In this document: one piece after another, positions 12,901-26,202 of the stretch | How positions within the stretch are numbered: the stretch's first letter is position 1 | How the letters are laid out: every line of letters begins with the position of its first letter | Assembly: GCA_009192285.1 (NCBI GenBank) | Contig: WBVU01000017.1 | Span: 806,001-870,000 of the forward strand | Origin: Morchella semilibera | Taxonomy: Eukaryota; Ascomycota; Pezizomycetes; Pezizales; Morchellaceae | Direction of reading: 5' to 3' | Length of the DNA: 64,000 nucleotides | Made by a program: the position numbers and the translations under genes | Notes under the pieces: generated by a model | What the model was told of the DNA's origin: nothing | Databases searched by the model: none | Seen by the model: only the letters and a program-made list of their open reading frames with translations

Positions 12901-15900
12901 ATTCTTTCCATTATTCGATCAGCTGCTAACGTCGTCAGTGTGCTGCTAGCTCTACTGCAGATTCAGGGATCCGTTGGAATAATATCCCACAACAATCAAT
13001 CTGTGGTAAGTAAATAAAGAGGAGCGGCGAATTATTTGGCGGAGGGGTATTAGGGCCGGATATCACGACCCAAGGAATATAGGCCCAGGTACACACATAC
13101 ACATACACATACATACATACATACACACATACATACATACATACATACATACATACATACATGATGTATTATTCCGAAAAGTACTAGTCAGTCTCAAAGA
13201 TACCGCCTTTTGTCCATCACGCCCGGGGACTCTCGTATTTCCCTCCGTCCAGACGGACGACCGGGAACCGCCAATAATCAGTCTGGAAAAAAGGTTTTCT
13301 CGACCAACCCTTGAGCTTCGATGTGATCTGGTCTGATTTGATACCAGGGAGCCTCCGATACATCGACTATTGGAGGTTTAGCTTCAGCTCATTCAAATCT
13401 AGCTGCCACAATATGCAAGGTCATCCGTAGGTATGTATGGAAGACATACGATAGGTTACATTGGATGCACTATGGAAAATTCATATCACTAAAAATGCGT
13501 ACCAAATCGGGAACATCTCCAATCATTTCCCCCTCTACATAGTGAGGGTCGATTCCTCATTTCATTCATTGAATGGGCCACTTAATTGGTAACCCTTGCT
13601 CAATATAGATTGTATGAAATTGACCAATCTATAGCAGCAGGAGACGTAAAGTCAAAGTCATGTGTTCTTTTGTGCATCGACCAGGGTTCTCTTTTGGTTG
13701 ATATGATAAGGATACTCCAAGAGGTAACGTCCATAATGGCGGGGGGCTTTTCTACTTGGACTAGCGGTGTTAGATCGTTTGCTACCGTCCAATCAAATCT
13801 GTAGCGGAGAGGAACATGAAGTTCCGGAAAAATTAAACCGCGTAGAACCCTTGGGGTGATTCCAGGTTCACATGCGCCGTAGGGTAGGCATGCTTTACTT
13901 CAAGTAAGTAAGTAAGTAAGCCCTATATCCATCAACGAGGACGTAGATCATACTCTCGGCCGGATAAGGTGGCCTACATAAGGTGCTAAAACCTTAGTTC
14001 TAAGCGAGGAATACCAGTGCATATGACGCCTTTAATAAGTTTCCACCTCTGCAAAAACCGATTGTTAGTACCTTGCAATTTCCAGCCACTTACTCCTTTG
14101 GATAAAGCTTCATGCAGCAAGGGAGGCACGAGGGATAAATTAAAAAAGATGATGGTTATTGACTGGTAACGGTTTCGGAAATTAAAAATAACATACTTAC
14201 TAGTTGAAAACAGGCACAAACCAACTCTTTCACTTAAAGCAGATACAGGTTTATGAGGAAACGCTAATGCACTGGCGCCTATCAGTCTGGCGCGTTGTAA
14301 TTAATTCGAGAACAAGGCTTGGGTTACTTGGGAGAATCCTTGAAAGCAGCTGAACTTAGGTAACTACATGTAGCTACATATAGCTGCTCAAGTGATAGCA
14401 AGAGTGTATCTACTATATCTCATTGTTGCATACTCTCTCATTTCTTTTTTATACTACCCGTAGTTAGCCTTGTCTTCCGCCCCTCTTCTCAAAGATCCCA
14501 GTCCAGGTACATACTTTGCATACAATTCACTCAAAAACACAATAATTCCGTGGCTGTTTCTCGGGGTTTTCAATAGAGCGGGGTAACCCGTTCTGCAAGT
14601 GAGGCTACTTTTCCAACTTCAGCAAAAAAAAAACACCATGGGTCTTGGGCAAAGAGCCAATATTGGTTACTAGTTTCCGAGCCTAGGAATATCCTTGATA
14701 GTGGATGTAAAGCTACATGTCTCTACTGAATCATTTGCTTATTGTGACACTGTCCAATCCAACATTTCAGAAGTTGATCCACAAAGTGCCGCATTGCTTG
14801 CATGGTGCATGTCCTAGTTATTTAGCTGCAGATGTCCGGAAGACTGGGTAGAAGGCGCCAGGGTAGAATGTCTGAGCGCCATATAATTCCTTTTTCAAAT
14901 TATAGAGAAAAGAAATTATTCGGAGCCTTCTCCAGTCCGTCGTCTATCTGGTGATACAGAATACCGGGAAGGTCCCAAAAGATCTTCATGCATCCCCTTT
15001 TAGCGAATGATAGTTTCAACATCAAAGCCCCGTAGTTAAATATCTCCTCTGAAGTTAAGATCGTTAAATTTCGACTGGTAGCGAATATCAGATCGGCAGA
15101 GGATGGGATTACTTGATTTGGACTCCATCCCGCATTTTTATAACTGATTTGATACTCATGGAATCACTAGGTCTGTACTACAGAAAGGTATGTCTATGCA
15201 ACAAAAAATTTCCTACTTATTTTGGGGCAGAAAACTCGAAGCAATTAGGCCCCAGCAGCATATTTACGGGTGAAGAAAAACTCCACGTATGTACACCAGC
15301 GGGCCGTCTCACTTTGGCCAAAATCTAGGCCTGAGCCCTCAGTCGCTTGCGCAATTGCGGGAACTAGTTCCGACCAAGCCATGATACCCACTGATTGTAC
15401 TTCTGGCTGTTGGGATGTGAATATCGAGGATGATTTCAAGAGCTGAGGTAGACTTGGAGTTGTGCACGCAGGAGCACGCATATCATCTTTTAGTTTACTA
15501 TTTGGTGCCACCAATATGAGTGCATCATATACATATGTAGTTATTTGAGACTGAAGCCTAGTTACTTACTTGAAGTGCATCAATATGAATTCAGTGCGAC
15601 ACCAGAATCAAGGGTCGGGGAGTGGCTTAGCCCTCGTTTCCGAAAGAGCTAGTTTCGGACCCCCCCACCGAACCGGCAAGGACTTCCTTGATGTATTCAC
15701 ATCCAGCCCAGATCCTAGTAAGACCCCACTGTTTTGGAAAGGTACCGATAATACGGCCTGGGGGACCTGTCAAACGTCAGCGATGTAAGTGCCCAATAGA
15801 CGACCAGGAGGATCTCATTTCAACATTCTAAACAACATGAAGGCTATCGGGAATCCCAAATAATGATTTAACCAGCTAGCGTGAGGCGACGACGGAATTG

Positions 15901-18900
15901 CGGATATGGCGGGGTGCCGATTGATCCGTAAAATGGAGAGAATGTGGACGCAAAGATCCTAGTTGAGAGAATACGTTCGTTGATATTCTATATCGGATCC
16001 TGTAGCGTTCGTTCAAGATGATAAATGCCTACCTTTTTGTTCATATTTTTCGGAACATAGCCGATTATTAGTCTACGGTAGAGTTGATGATGTAGTTCTT
16101 TCTAGATCTGTAATCATCATCCACACATTTTCTTACTGGCCTGTCCATCCCATGATGCTCAATATAATAGGTGCCTATCATCTCGCAGTCAGTTGGCTAC
16201 CAAGGGCCATATTTCTTATTATTATGGCCCAGATTGGTCTTTCAAAGGATAAATACCAGAATATCCACGTGTCCCTTTCTATATATGGTCGGATCCCAGG
16301 GGGAGAAGCCTTAGGCCTAAGCCTGTGGTTCGTGTCGGTGCTCATTGTAAGAAGAATTTAGCTAGCAACCATCAAATGTTAAACAGTAATCGATGTGCAA
16401 CATAGACTTATATGATCTAGCATGATAAGGCAATGCAAAGACAAACAGATATTCGGAGCGAGCCTTGAAATTCACACTTATTAGCACTAACAGCGACATG
16501 TATCGTATATATTATCTGCCGCCTGAGTAAAGTTATCTCATATTGTTGATATAACGGGGTCTGGCTCGGAAACGTGGGATCAAGTCTTTACCAGCCGTTA
16601 ATAATTATTAGTTAAATATCAACCATCACATTCTAGCCAAATGTCTTACCTATTTGACCCTACTTTTATGAAGCCCTGATTTTATATTCCTTATCCGGCA
16701 ATGGTTGTGAAGAGTGGGGGTATATATATGGGCCCATATGGTCGGGCCCTACAGTTTAAGGGATAGCGCCAACAGACATGTGTCGAATTGATTGATCGAC
16801 TTGTCATGAGATTATTGGTTATCTTGCGATATTTTGCACCCGACACAAAAATTCGAGAGACTATAAAGGGCCTAAATTTGCAATATCTGATTAATACAAT
16901 CTGTAGTGATAACTCAATTGCAATACGAGTGGAAGATTGCTATGTATGTACTTACAGATGTGGTCAAACCTTGGCATGTGAGCATGTTCGAATATCGATA
17001 CAATTTAAGTCTCTTGATTATTATTCCACACTACATAAATTCAGTGCTTTGTATCAAATAACAATATTGAGGGTATTTAGAATAGCCATAATCTATGAGG
17101 TGTCTTTCCAGAACGGCTCGCCAGTCCTAGCCCCTTTCATAACCCTTACCCTCCGCACAACTACGGAATGTCAGGAAGTAAGAGACTTCGCTCCGGAATG
17201 AATCATAGAATTAGTGCCCCGAGCCTGGCCCGTTGATCTCTTGATCCGGATAGTGCAATTTGCTATAACTTGGCAGTTCAGCCTGCGGGAGCCTTCTCTA
17301 CGCCTTCAAAAAATAAGAAACATTGTCTCGCACCAGAGCGCTCATGGTAACACAAGGATATAGCGGCGACAATGCTGTTAACGGTCATGATCGAGATGAC
17401 TGCTATGGCGAATTCTGTGGAGAGAATTGAGTACATTGAAACGGTTCCAGTAGGGAGTGATAACAGACTGTGCAACTGCAACTGTAGAGTAGCCGGGTTA
17501 TAACATACCTAGACTACATCTTTCTACTTACCCTGACGCCGGCTTTGAGATCTAGACTCATTGACTTCAGACTATCACGCGCAAAATTTACTATTCATTT
17601 TATCCAATAGCCCCCCCCCCCTGTGGTACATGAAGCTAGGAAGCGTTTTTTAATCAATGTTGATGCAACATCCTCAAGACCCTTGCTACCCAAGCAAAAA
17701 TCTCACCCACGCGCCGCTATTGTGCAGCCCTGTATGCTGGTATGATCACACTTTATCACTCGGGAAATTATTGCACAACTACCTTCAATTGTGAGGTTCT
17801 CCTTCTAGTTACCGAAGGCCCCACATTTATAGCTAACCCATACCCTTTTTCTCTAGTCCCCGCGATCGTCACCAGGAGTATTGGGCATCTGCGAGACATG
17901 CACTCCACAGACACGGCTTAACTGGACCCCACTGCATATACCTGTGCTAACCAAGTTGAGACCTATGGCTTAAGATGCGACGGTTCCCAGCTCCCTTGCT
18001 TCATACCTCATCACGGACGTGCCCCCACGTGGTGCTCCTGATCGTCAGTTTTCTAATATTCGGTCCACTGTCAGCTTCCCCCACTTCAAGGCTCAAGCTC
18101 AAAATCTTCAGGCTAAATCGTTTGCTACCCCTAGCCTCGGTATTGGTAACTATTACTAAGCTAACAAGAAAAGAAAGTGATATGATTGTCAACTTTTCTC
18201 AAAGTAATACTCGACTCGCGTATATATAGTTCTTATGAAACGCCTACAAATTATTCTACTGTGAAATGTGCTCATACGGCGCAGATCATGATATCACCCG
18301 TCTGGTCTCATCTGTCGGGTTTGTGGCCGCTGGCCTTATCCGTTGGTGTTTTTCTCTACGAGCGCGGCGTGACGTTGGAACGACTACCTGCCCTACCAGG
18401 CTTGTTTAGAGTAAGGAGACCATATATGTGAGAATATGCCGGCATCCTTGTAATTGCGACCAGCCATATGCATTCCCGCAAAACAACGGATCTCACATCC
18501 CCTACTAAGGAAATTTTCGAAGTCCCAGTGACAATCTTTGGCTCCTTGTTATTGCCGTAATTACGCGTCTTTGGAGAAGTTAAATCTCAAATCTCTGATG
18601 AACCCCCGATTCTGATATATATATATAGATTTTGGTAGTCACACCAATACAACTACACTCTACCAGTACTACCGCTACGAGCCTACAGGCCCTTCTGGGG
18701 AGGGGGGGGGGGTTGGCTCGAGCGTTCTTCTAGGCAGCTAGGATTGTGCATCCGCAGCATATTGCCCTTGAATTGGGTCCTGGAATTTTACCAAGTTACG
18801 TCACTGCTCGTTGGTGTGGGCACTTGACATTAGAAATGGATAGGTGGTAGGCAATTATGTATGTCTTCCATGGGCGAAGACGAACACTTATATTAACAGG

Positions 18901-19977
18901 GGTTGTTCGTGTGTTAAAAAACATTTGAGCTACGAAATCGGCCAGTTTATACCGATGCGTATTAGCCCAAATCCCCTTTTGGAAAATCCCCACTCCGCGT
19001 ATCTCCAATTTAGTCATAATATATTCACAGTCCTATCTCCCAAAGTATGGTTGTTCTCTAAATTGGAAAGTACTTCGCGGGCCCTAAGGGGATAAGACTA
19101 CGAGACAGGACGTAACACAAATAGGTTTTTGAATTATATTCATTTCATTAGGGGATGAAGTTAATTGTGGTGCCAAATATCTGCAAGCCACCGTTTGGAT
19201 GCACCGGAAATACAAACACCCGTTCCTGTATCACGGGGATTATCCCCCACTCTTATCAAATAAACTCATGGGTATACTCCAAGTTGTTTCAAACGGACTC
19301 TTAAATGCGGTATCATCCCTCGCGTGCATTTGCAATCAATGAGTTAGCAACAACAAATCCCTTGCGTGTCCCCACAATAAACTATGACGACCAGTCGTAT
19401 GAGCTATCAATCAATCAATCAATGACGACCAATCAAAACACGAGTGATGACTTATGATCACTCACGTGAGAAGACATGAAACTCTGTTATAAGAATCTAG
19501 AAATTCGAGACGGAGCCCTCTACCCAAACATGAATCATATTTTGCCATTTAGTATATAAAGTTTTAGTAATATGTTAACTGAAAAGATTATTGCAACACT
19601 GGAAAGCAAGTCACAGTTATGAACTTCCTCAATACACCATTAGTAACAGCAAGACAGCAAAAAGTGGAATGCCAAACAGGTGAACGTTTGTCCATAGTGG
19701 GATTTCCGTTTATGTCGGTCCCAAACGGGCCTTAAAATATTGTGCTCTTTTGGCACCATCTTTTGGTACCCTGTGCCTTTTGATTTTTCTTCCTCAATGA
19801 AGCCTGTAACTCTTAATGGTTCGATCAAGCAATTATTATAGCCCCTACTACCTCATTATCTCCACAACGATAATGAACGCCGCTGTCATTAAATACGCCA
19901 CTACCCCTTCGTCTGGGGGGGGGGGGGGCGCTGCCTATCCTGCTTTCATCAACAGTGTAGCTTTTACTTATCAATTA
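9988..19977. other. Long gene-poor stretch
   Basis: About 10 kb in which no gene can be supported. The longest open frame (16788-17201, +, 137 codons) has no recognised domain and no splice partner. Base composition is mixed, without the strong GC bias of the genes near 55-60 kb. Simple repeats are present: ACAT tetramers at 13090-13163, GTAA at about 13904-13921 and CAAT near 19410-19425. Poly-C/G runs occur near 17611 and 18702. A near-palindrome carrying the CGAGTGAT motif lies at 19441-19470. It may be ancient transposon debris too diverged to recognise by eye. Confidence 0.45.
13090..13163. repeat. ACAT/ACAC microsatellite
   Basis: A run of ACAT units mixed with ACAC, about 74 bp. The overlapping minus-strand frame reading Met-Tyr-Val-Cys is a product of the repeat and not a gene. 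Confidence 0.9.
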
Positions 19978-20148
19978 GGGCGCGTTTAGAGGAAGCACAG
20001 TTTAGGCCAAAGTCCTGTTAGCACAGTGCCAACAGGGAATTTTGAGAGTTAATATTGAGGAAGTAGTATTCCAAGCAGGCACGCTTTTTTAGATAAGCAT
20101 AAGTGGTTTTGGTGGCGTAACGGCATTTTGGGGCTCTCAAACGCGCCC
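19978..20148. mobile_element. Small TIR element (GGGCGCGTTT type MITE)
   Basis: The 171-bp unit begins GGGCGCGTTTAGAG and ends CTCTCAAACGCGCCC, a near-perfect ~15-bp terminal inverted repeat. Both ends are flanked by TA, which would fit a TA target duplication. It has no coding capacity, so it would be a non-autonomous element. It lies just downstream of DOA10. No second copy was noticed in this window. Confidence 0.6.
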
Positions 20149-20566
20149 TAAATCATTGTTTCTATGGAAAGTGAAGCCCCAACACACTGACAAACCTCTT
20201 CTATAGTCTATAGGTAATTTGAGCCAATTTATAGTGAAGGGTTGAGCTAGCTCGACCTCCCGCTACTCTTACATGAGCCTGTAAACTCGAGCGGGCTCTC
20301 GTCGGCTACACTTCAACTTCAAAACCCCTTTTCTATGACACAGAAGTACAATGATATTCCCGTAACACGCCTCAGTCCCTAAGTAATACAAATAGTAGGT
20401 TTTTTCAACAAGAATGCGCCAGACAGCAAGAAAGTAAAAAAAAAAAGACAGAAAAGATAAATATACATATAACAATAAGGAAGCTGCTCGGCTAGCACTA
20501 ATCAACCAATCTCAAAACGAAAGTCAAGGATATCAGCTGGATTAGGAAGATGGTAAGAAGAAAAAA
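20149..20566. other. Intergenic, DOA10 3' side
   Basis: Between the small TIR element and the DOA10 stop codon. It should contain the DOA10 3' UTR on the minus strand. Nothing else is recognised. Confidence 0.4.
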
Positions 20567-23500
20567 TTACCGTAGATTACGTTCTGCCAGCTCCTCCGCT
20601 AATCTAACATTAATGTCAGCAACCTCGGCAAAAGGTGGATTAAGATCCCCAGCCATTATAGGATCAGCCGCCGAAGAAACGCCTGTTATCGGCGGTGGTG
20701 GCACCGTTGCAACTTCGCCGTGGTTGTGTAACCGCTCACCCGTCAGGTATACCTCATCTCTAATGCTCTGTTTCCACGAATCTACGAGCAACTTCAGAGC
20801 ATAACCACCGGCAATAACTAAGAAAATCGCGAATACAGCTGGATAGCTGTATCGATAAATTTGACTGATAGTTTGTGAAGAGGCATTTTGTACTGTATCA
20901 GAGGTTAGTCCCCGCTGCAGTAGAAGTAATGAGAAAGGTGTCTTACAGATAGTGTTGACAGCTACAAAGCCAAGAACCAGCGGTAGCAGTAATGCCGCCA
21001 ACATGAATCCACCGGCTGGGGCAATAAAACACTTTGTAGCTAAATTCACATCAGGGTCTAAATATCCCCTCGCCACAACACCTCTGAGCGCCCTAGCCCA
21101 AGGACTTTCTGCATCCAATAATAGCATCCTACCCATCATTTTGACATAGAGCACCCCTAGAGTCCAGTCCTGGATGAAGTGTATAACATGTTGCTCCCCA
21201 CTCGAAAAGTATGTGTGGATTGGAATGATGACATAAAACTCAATCATAAGTGCAAATAGCGTTGGGAGAACGATAGCAAAGGCAGCAAGAACATATGAGA
21301 CCTTTGCTGCACGAACGACCCATGATATCGTTGCCTTGCGGAAATGCTCGCTATCTTTAGTACTTCGGACTCCACGGCGAATCCACTTGCGGGCCAACTT
21401 CCATTTAGTTCCAGCGTAGATCATACCGCCTAGAATATAGACGCCTACACTGAAAGCATAAATGTCATTCAGCTTGATATGGCCAGGTACGAGACGCTTC
21501 AAGAAAAACCTTCCAAGTAGTAAAGGTCCAATTGTCACAGCAATTCCAGTTACTGCAGCAAATACCCAAATGCCCAAAACAACGAGCCCAATTCGAGTTC
21601 TAAACCAAGGCGGGATGTAAACAAGCTGAAGTTCCCGTGAGTTTGGCCCAGTCGGCCCGTCTGCTGGGTCGGGCGCTTGGTCAAGACGGACATTATCCTC
21701 TGATACTGGGATGAATACTGTAGATCCTTTCGGCCTCCTAACAGAGTCTGAAGCCGGAGCCCGGACAAACCCCCCATCCCTCATGAAATACGCCTCGACT
21801 CCACTTTCTTGGATCTCCTTCAACATGGCCTCTGATTTAACCGGCTTGTTGACATCACCGCGCTTCCTCAAAAAAACGGCAGACCAAGTACGCCTTATTT
21901 GGTGCCCTTCCTCGTCCGCCTTTCTCTCCCCAAACATGAAGCTAGTCAACCTAAGCATCCTAGCACATTTTTTAAACCACCAGTCATACATATTCTGTAG
22001 GCCATCTGAGGGCTTGAAGAACTTGACTGCAATGGGCATGAAAAAGTTGTAAAATAAGAGATCGACCGGGAATTCCAGCACAGGCTCGTTTGAAGACCAG
22101 TGTATGGGAAGAACCGCACTAGTGGCAAACCAAAGACTCCAAACAACTCCTCCAAGGCAGACAAGGACTAGGACGCCATATATAAGAGCACTGAACCCTA
22201 TTTTCCGAAGTTGCATCATTACTGGTCGGTCAAGCACATCCTTTACTGGATGAAAACTCGGGTCATCGGGATCCCTAATAAAGTCTGATGGGCCGAATCC
22301 AGTTAGCGTTTTTTTTCTGGATCATACTCAGTAAGAGTGAGGTGCTTACAAAGTACACCTGTTCTCATGATCTTTCTGCACATTGAAACAAACAAGGCAA
22401 AGTGAAACATGTAACAAGTCCCCACGAACCAGTGCACGAAAACGCTGGTCAAAGGAAAATCCGCAAAGAACTGCACTCTTGATAGGACGGTAGCATCTTC
22501 AAACAATGGTAAAAGTGCCACATCTGTCAATTGTTAGAATTCATGAAATGCCGTTTACCATGGACAAATTGTTTTGGTACTTACCAAGCAAAAGTCCGCA
22601 GTATAGCGGGAATACAAACATCTCAATTCCGATGATAAGAACGACCTTCATGACCCCACCTGCTTGCTGCAAAAGTTCAACGGCGAGTTTCTCAACACCC
22701 CTGGGTCCGAGATTCCTTTTTTTTGCATTATGCAGATAAATTGCGCCTAGCATAGTAAAAAAGGCGTAGCCTAGTAGAACTGCTGCGACCCTATCCCATA
22801 CAGACCACTCATATAGAGGGTATGGGTCACTATGATTCAATACGGAGACCTTAGGGTGAAGTAATGCCGTAGCATTTCGGTGAATAAGACTAACGACCTT
22901 CTCAAACTTGGAACTGATGAAGGCAGCCGGTGATGAGATACTAATTCCCCGCACGTCGAAGTCTTGCAGATGAGGCAAACTGTATGTTTCGTTGGATTGA
23001 CTGAGACCCATTTTTTCCGCGCCCCACGCGAGACCGACAGAAACCTTTGACCAGCTCTGCCTCGTTAACCAAGAGAGTGGTGGAACTCCAGATGATGGAA
23101 ATTTTCTGATCGTAGAATAATTCGACTCCAACACGGCAAGCTTGTAGATAACCCTATTCTTACCGTCCATGGCCCAGTCTCTAAAAAGCCTTGTAATTGC
23201 TGTACTTTTAGACATCTCTGACATCGCTGGTATGACATATCCTACGAGTCTCATGACGAACCGTCCAAGTTGGTCCAACATCAGAAGAAACGAGAAGAGA
23301 AGGCATGAAGCAGAGTCTACGACGAATTCCGCAGAAAACGAGACGACTGTGACTGGAATAATGAATAAGAACATTATAGGATGTGCCTAAACTCTTGAAG
23401 TTAGTAACGTCCGGTAACAATAATTAGTCCTTGAATCGTCTTACCAAGATAATCATGCATATTTTCCCTGTAACATAGGGGAAAGCCACGCCGAGTGCCA

Positions 23501-26202
23501 CAGTGGCTGTAATTAAGACACTACTAATTGCTGCGTTCTGCACCAGCCCGGCCATTGGCCCCCGCATCCCGATTAATTCCATAATACCGTCAAAATCATC
23601 TGCTGCATCCTCATCTGCAATGGCCTGCTGTACATCCGCTGGAATAACTGGAGCATCACGGGCGGGTATATCATCTATATCCCTATCATCTTCATCCTCG
23701 TCCTCATCGTCATCTGTGCCCATATCATCTTGATCGTTACCTGGTATATTGGCGAAGGGTCGATTTGGTTGATCACCAACGAGCCAATCCCACAAACCAA
23801 CACCCCTTCCTCTAACTTCTGGATCGGCCTGGGCAGCCTGGCGCTGTAAACGCTCGGCGTCAAGCTGCCTTAGTGCATCCCTTATCTCAGGTTGGCGGTC
23901 ATTGATCTGTCTCATAAGCTCTTGAATCATAGCTGGATTCTGGCCCGGCCCTGCATTTGCGAGTTGTCGCCCCATTGGAAGCTGCTGATCGCCGATATTG
24001 AAGTCCAGTGCTACGGCGGGCTGTGGATACGCCGGTGATGTACTTGAGTCACTGGTTGTGGGAGTGGAAGGTTGAGTAGAGGAGTCGCTGTTTTCGACTT
24101 CAGCAGCCGACACAGAAACCCCCCACTATAAAACCCTGATGTAGATTGTTCCGCTTCAATGCCCTCATCATCCGATGCAGCCAGGTACCCTGTTGAGAAA
24201 TCATCGGAACCAAACCCAGCATCTTCCACGTCTTCAGAGAAGTCAATCCCTTTGCCTTTGCCTTTATTTCTCGGCTCCTCTTCCACCACCTCCTCCTCTT
24301 CCTGATCTTCCTGATCTTCATCATCCCAGTTTATTGGTATTCTTTGTTCAAGTGCATGTTCGGGTTCAAGTTGATTCGAATTCCATGTATTAAGCGAATC
24401 GTCAGGTACGTGATCGGAAGAATAAGAATCTTTAGTGGTTCCAGAGCCTACACGTGATTCAGGATCTCTGTTATCTTTATCTTGTTTGTTGGGCTATCAT
24501 AATTATTCGACTGGACGCCAAAATTAAGATTAGTACCGCTACTATTAATTCTCTTCTACTAGCATTGTGACCGCTTACCACCTGCATACCCCTCGTATCT
24601 AGGGTTTTAGAATAATCTTTATTGTAATCTGGTAGAGTGCTTGGAAGTTTGACGCCGCCCATTTCTGAAATTCTGCTTCCGCTCGAGGCACTGCTTTCTG
24701 GTGTGTGATCATTTCTAGAGGAGGAGGCTCCAAACTTGAATGATTGATTGTTGGGTATAGGCTGGCTAAAATTGTACGGAATAGCCCCCTCTTCCATGCC
24801 CCTCCTCACCTCCGCAGCCCTCGCAATTATTTCACGATTAACATGTGGTCTTATAGGATGGCTTGAGGAGCCTTCAGAGGAGCTTTCATTGGTGCTACCC
24901 TTGAAAGCGTCTCTACTGCCACTACCAAGAACATGCCCTTGGCTTTGCCTCCCTGCACTCTCGGAACTAATGCTTTCATCCTCAAAACGTGTGGGTGGAT
25001 CGGAAGGTGGGAAGCGCCGTCTTCGAACAGGTGCGATAGCCCTAGGCCTAGGCCCCGCGGGCTCAGCACCTATGACTGCACGATTGTAATGTCCTTCCTG
25101 TTCTGCCTCCTCTTCGGCTGTATTAAGGGGTAGCAGATCCTGATCATCGTCGTCTTCGTCATCGTCGTCTTCGTCATCGTCGTCTTCCTCCTCTTCCTCG
25201 GCTAGCGGCTGCTGAATCTCTTCTCTGACCTCCATTTGAGGTAGCATTGCCGCAACTGGGCCTCCAGCCAGAGCCGGTTGTTGCTGAACTACCCACTCGC
25301 GGATTAGAAATATGAGTATGAAAGAAACAACGATAAGAGCTGTAGCAATTGGCCTTCGAGGGTATCAATAATGACATTGTTAACCGCCTGGTATCGAGTA
25401 AGGTTCGAAAACGGATTCGAGTCGAAGAAGAGGCCATTTGGGTATATCCTCAATGCTGTGGAGTTGCCTAAAACGCTCTCGTTAACTGCGCCAGCATTTA
25501 CAGGGCTCATCTTGCCAGCTATCAACCCAGGAGACGAGAAGTATTGGATAATCCCTCGACCAACAGCTGGGCTAGTCCCGTTTCCAATGGATGATATTTT
25601 TGGTGACAATGAGCCAGTCGAACCAGACTCCCGAATAGGGTTCCTGGTATAGAATCCTTGCCAACCACCATCACCGATCCAAAACCAACCTCTCCACATC
25701 CACCGCACACACCATGGTAGCCAACCCAGCCAAACGAAGCCGACCAAGGCACCCCTAGCCCACAGTATGACATTTTGTACAAGATGCCTAAATAGCTTCT
25801 GTAAGAACAGTGGCGTGGGAATTGTGGAGGGCATTTCGGGGTCGTATAGCTTCGTAAACTGGAAAGGCGTTTTGCATAGCTCGCAATGTTTCTTTTGGGA
25901 ATGTTGAAGCCATTCCATTAAGCTATTTACCAGGTATAAAGTTAGAAGGGCAGGAAAAAAAAGGGATTTTTTTTTAGTAATGGGTAGGACGTCAGCTTAA
26001 CATACCACTCCTGATGGACGAATTTGATAGAACCACTGCATTTGCAGGGGTGAAATAAAGGTTCCTCTAGAGTTCCCTCTGAACGGCATATACGACAATG
26101 ATCTGGTTCCCCGACGCCTTCTTGTGTTCCATCGTTGGGGGGATTCGTATTGTAGGCGGGGTCATTCATGACGTCGACCTGCGGATCCGGTACCGGATCC
26201 AT
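20567..26202 (-). CDS. DOA10: Doa10/Ssm4-type RING-CH E3 ubiquitin ligase, with one apparent frameshift
   Basis: Doa10 is a multi-spanning ubiquitin ligase of the ER and inner nuclear membrane, acting in ER-associated degradation. The seven-exon model is 26006-26202, 24579-25922, 24189-24493, 23445-24087, 22585-23386, 22350-22523 and 20567-22284. Five of the six introns (58-85 bp) have clear GT..AG signals and phases that fit; the 101-bp one at 24088-24188 is the least certain. Residues 36-82 form a complete RING-CH finger: C36, C39, C53, C55, H63, C66, C79, C82. Very acidic and Ser-rich linkers follow. Many membrane segments come after the block [12 protein letters not shown] and the typical [20 protein letters not shown] motif. 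Length is about 1727 residues, usual for filamentous fungi. Oddity: near 25347-25352 the frame jumps by one base between DTLEGQ and ATALIVV, as if one A were missing. Everything else looks intact. Confidence 0.88.
25343..25356 (-). other. Apparent 1-base deletion in DOA10
   Basis: On the coding strand the frame of DTLEGQ runs into a stop within about 20 codons. The frame starting ATALIVV continues through a membrane segment and REWVVQQQ into the acidic linker. Adding one base at CAATT would join the two. No GT..AG pair near here gives an alternative without removing conserved residues. It could be a sequencing or assembly error in a short A run, or a true lesion. Confidence 0.6.

Noticed and set aside
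16788-17201. 137-codon plus-strand open frame
   Set aside because: No recognisable domain, AT-rich by-chance composition, no splice-linked neighbours and no promoter-like context.
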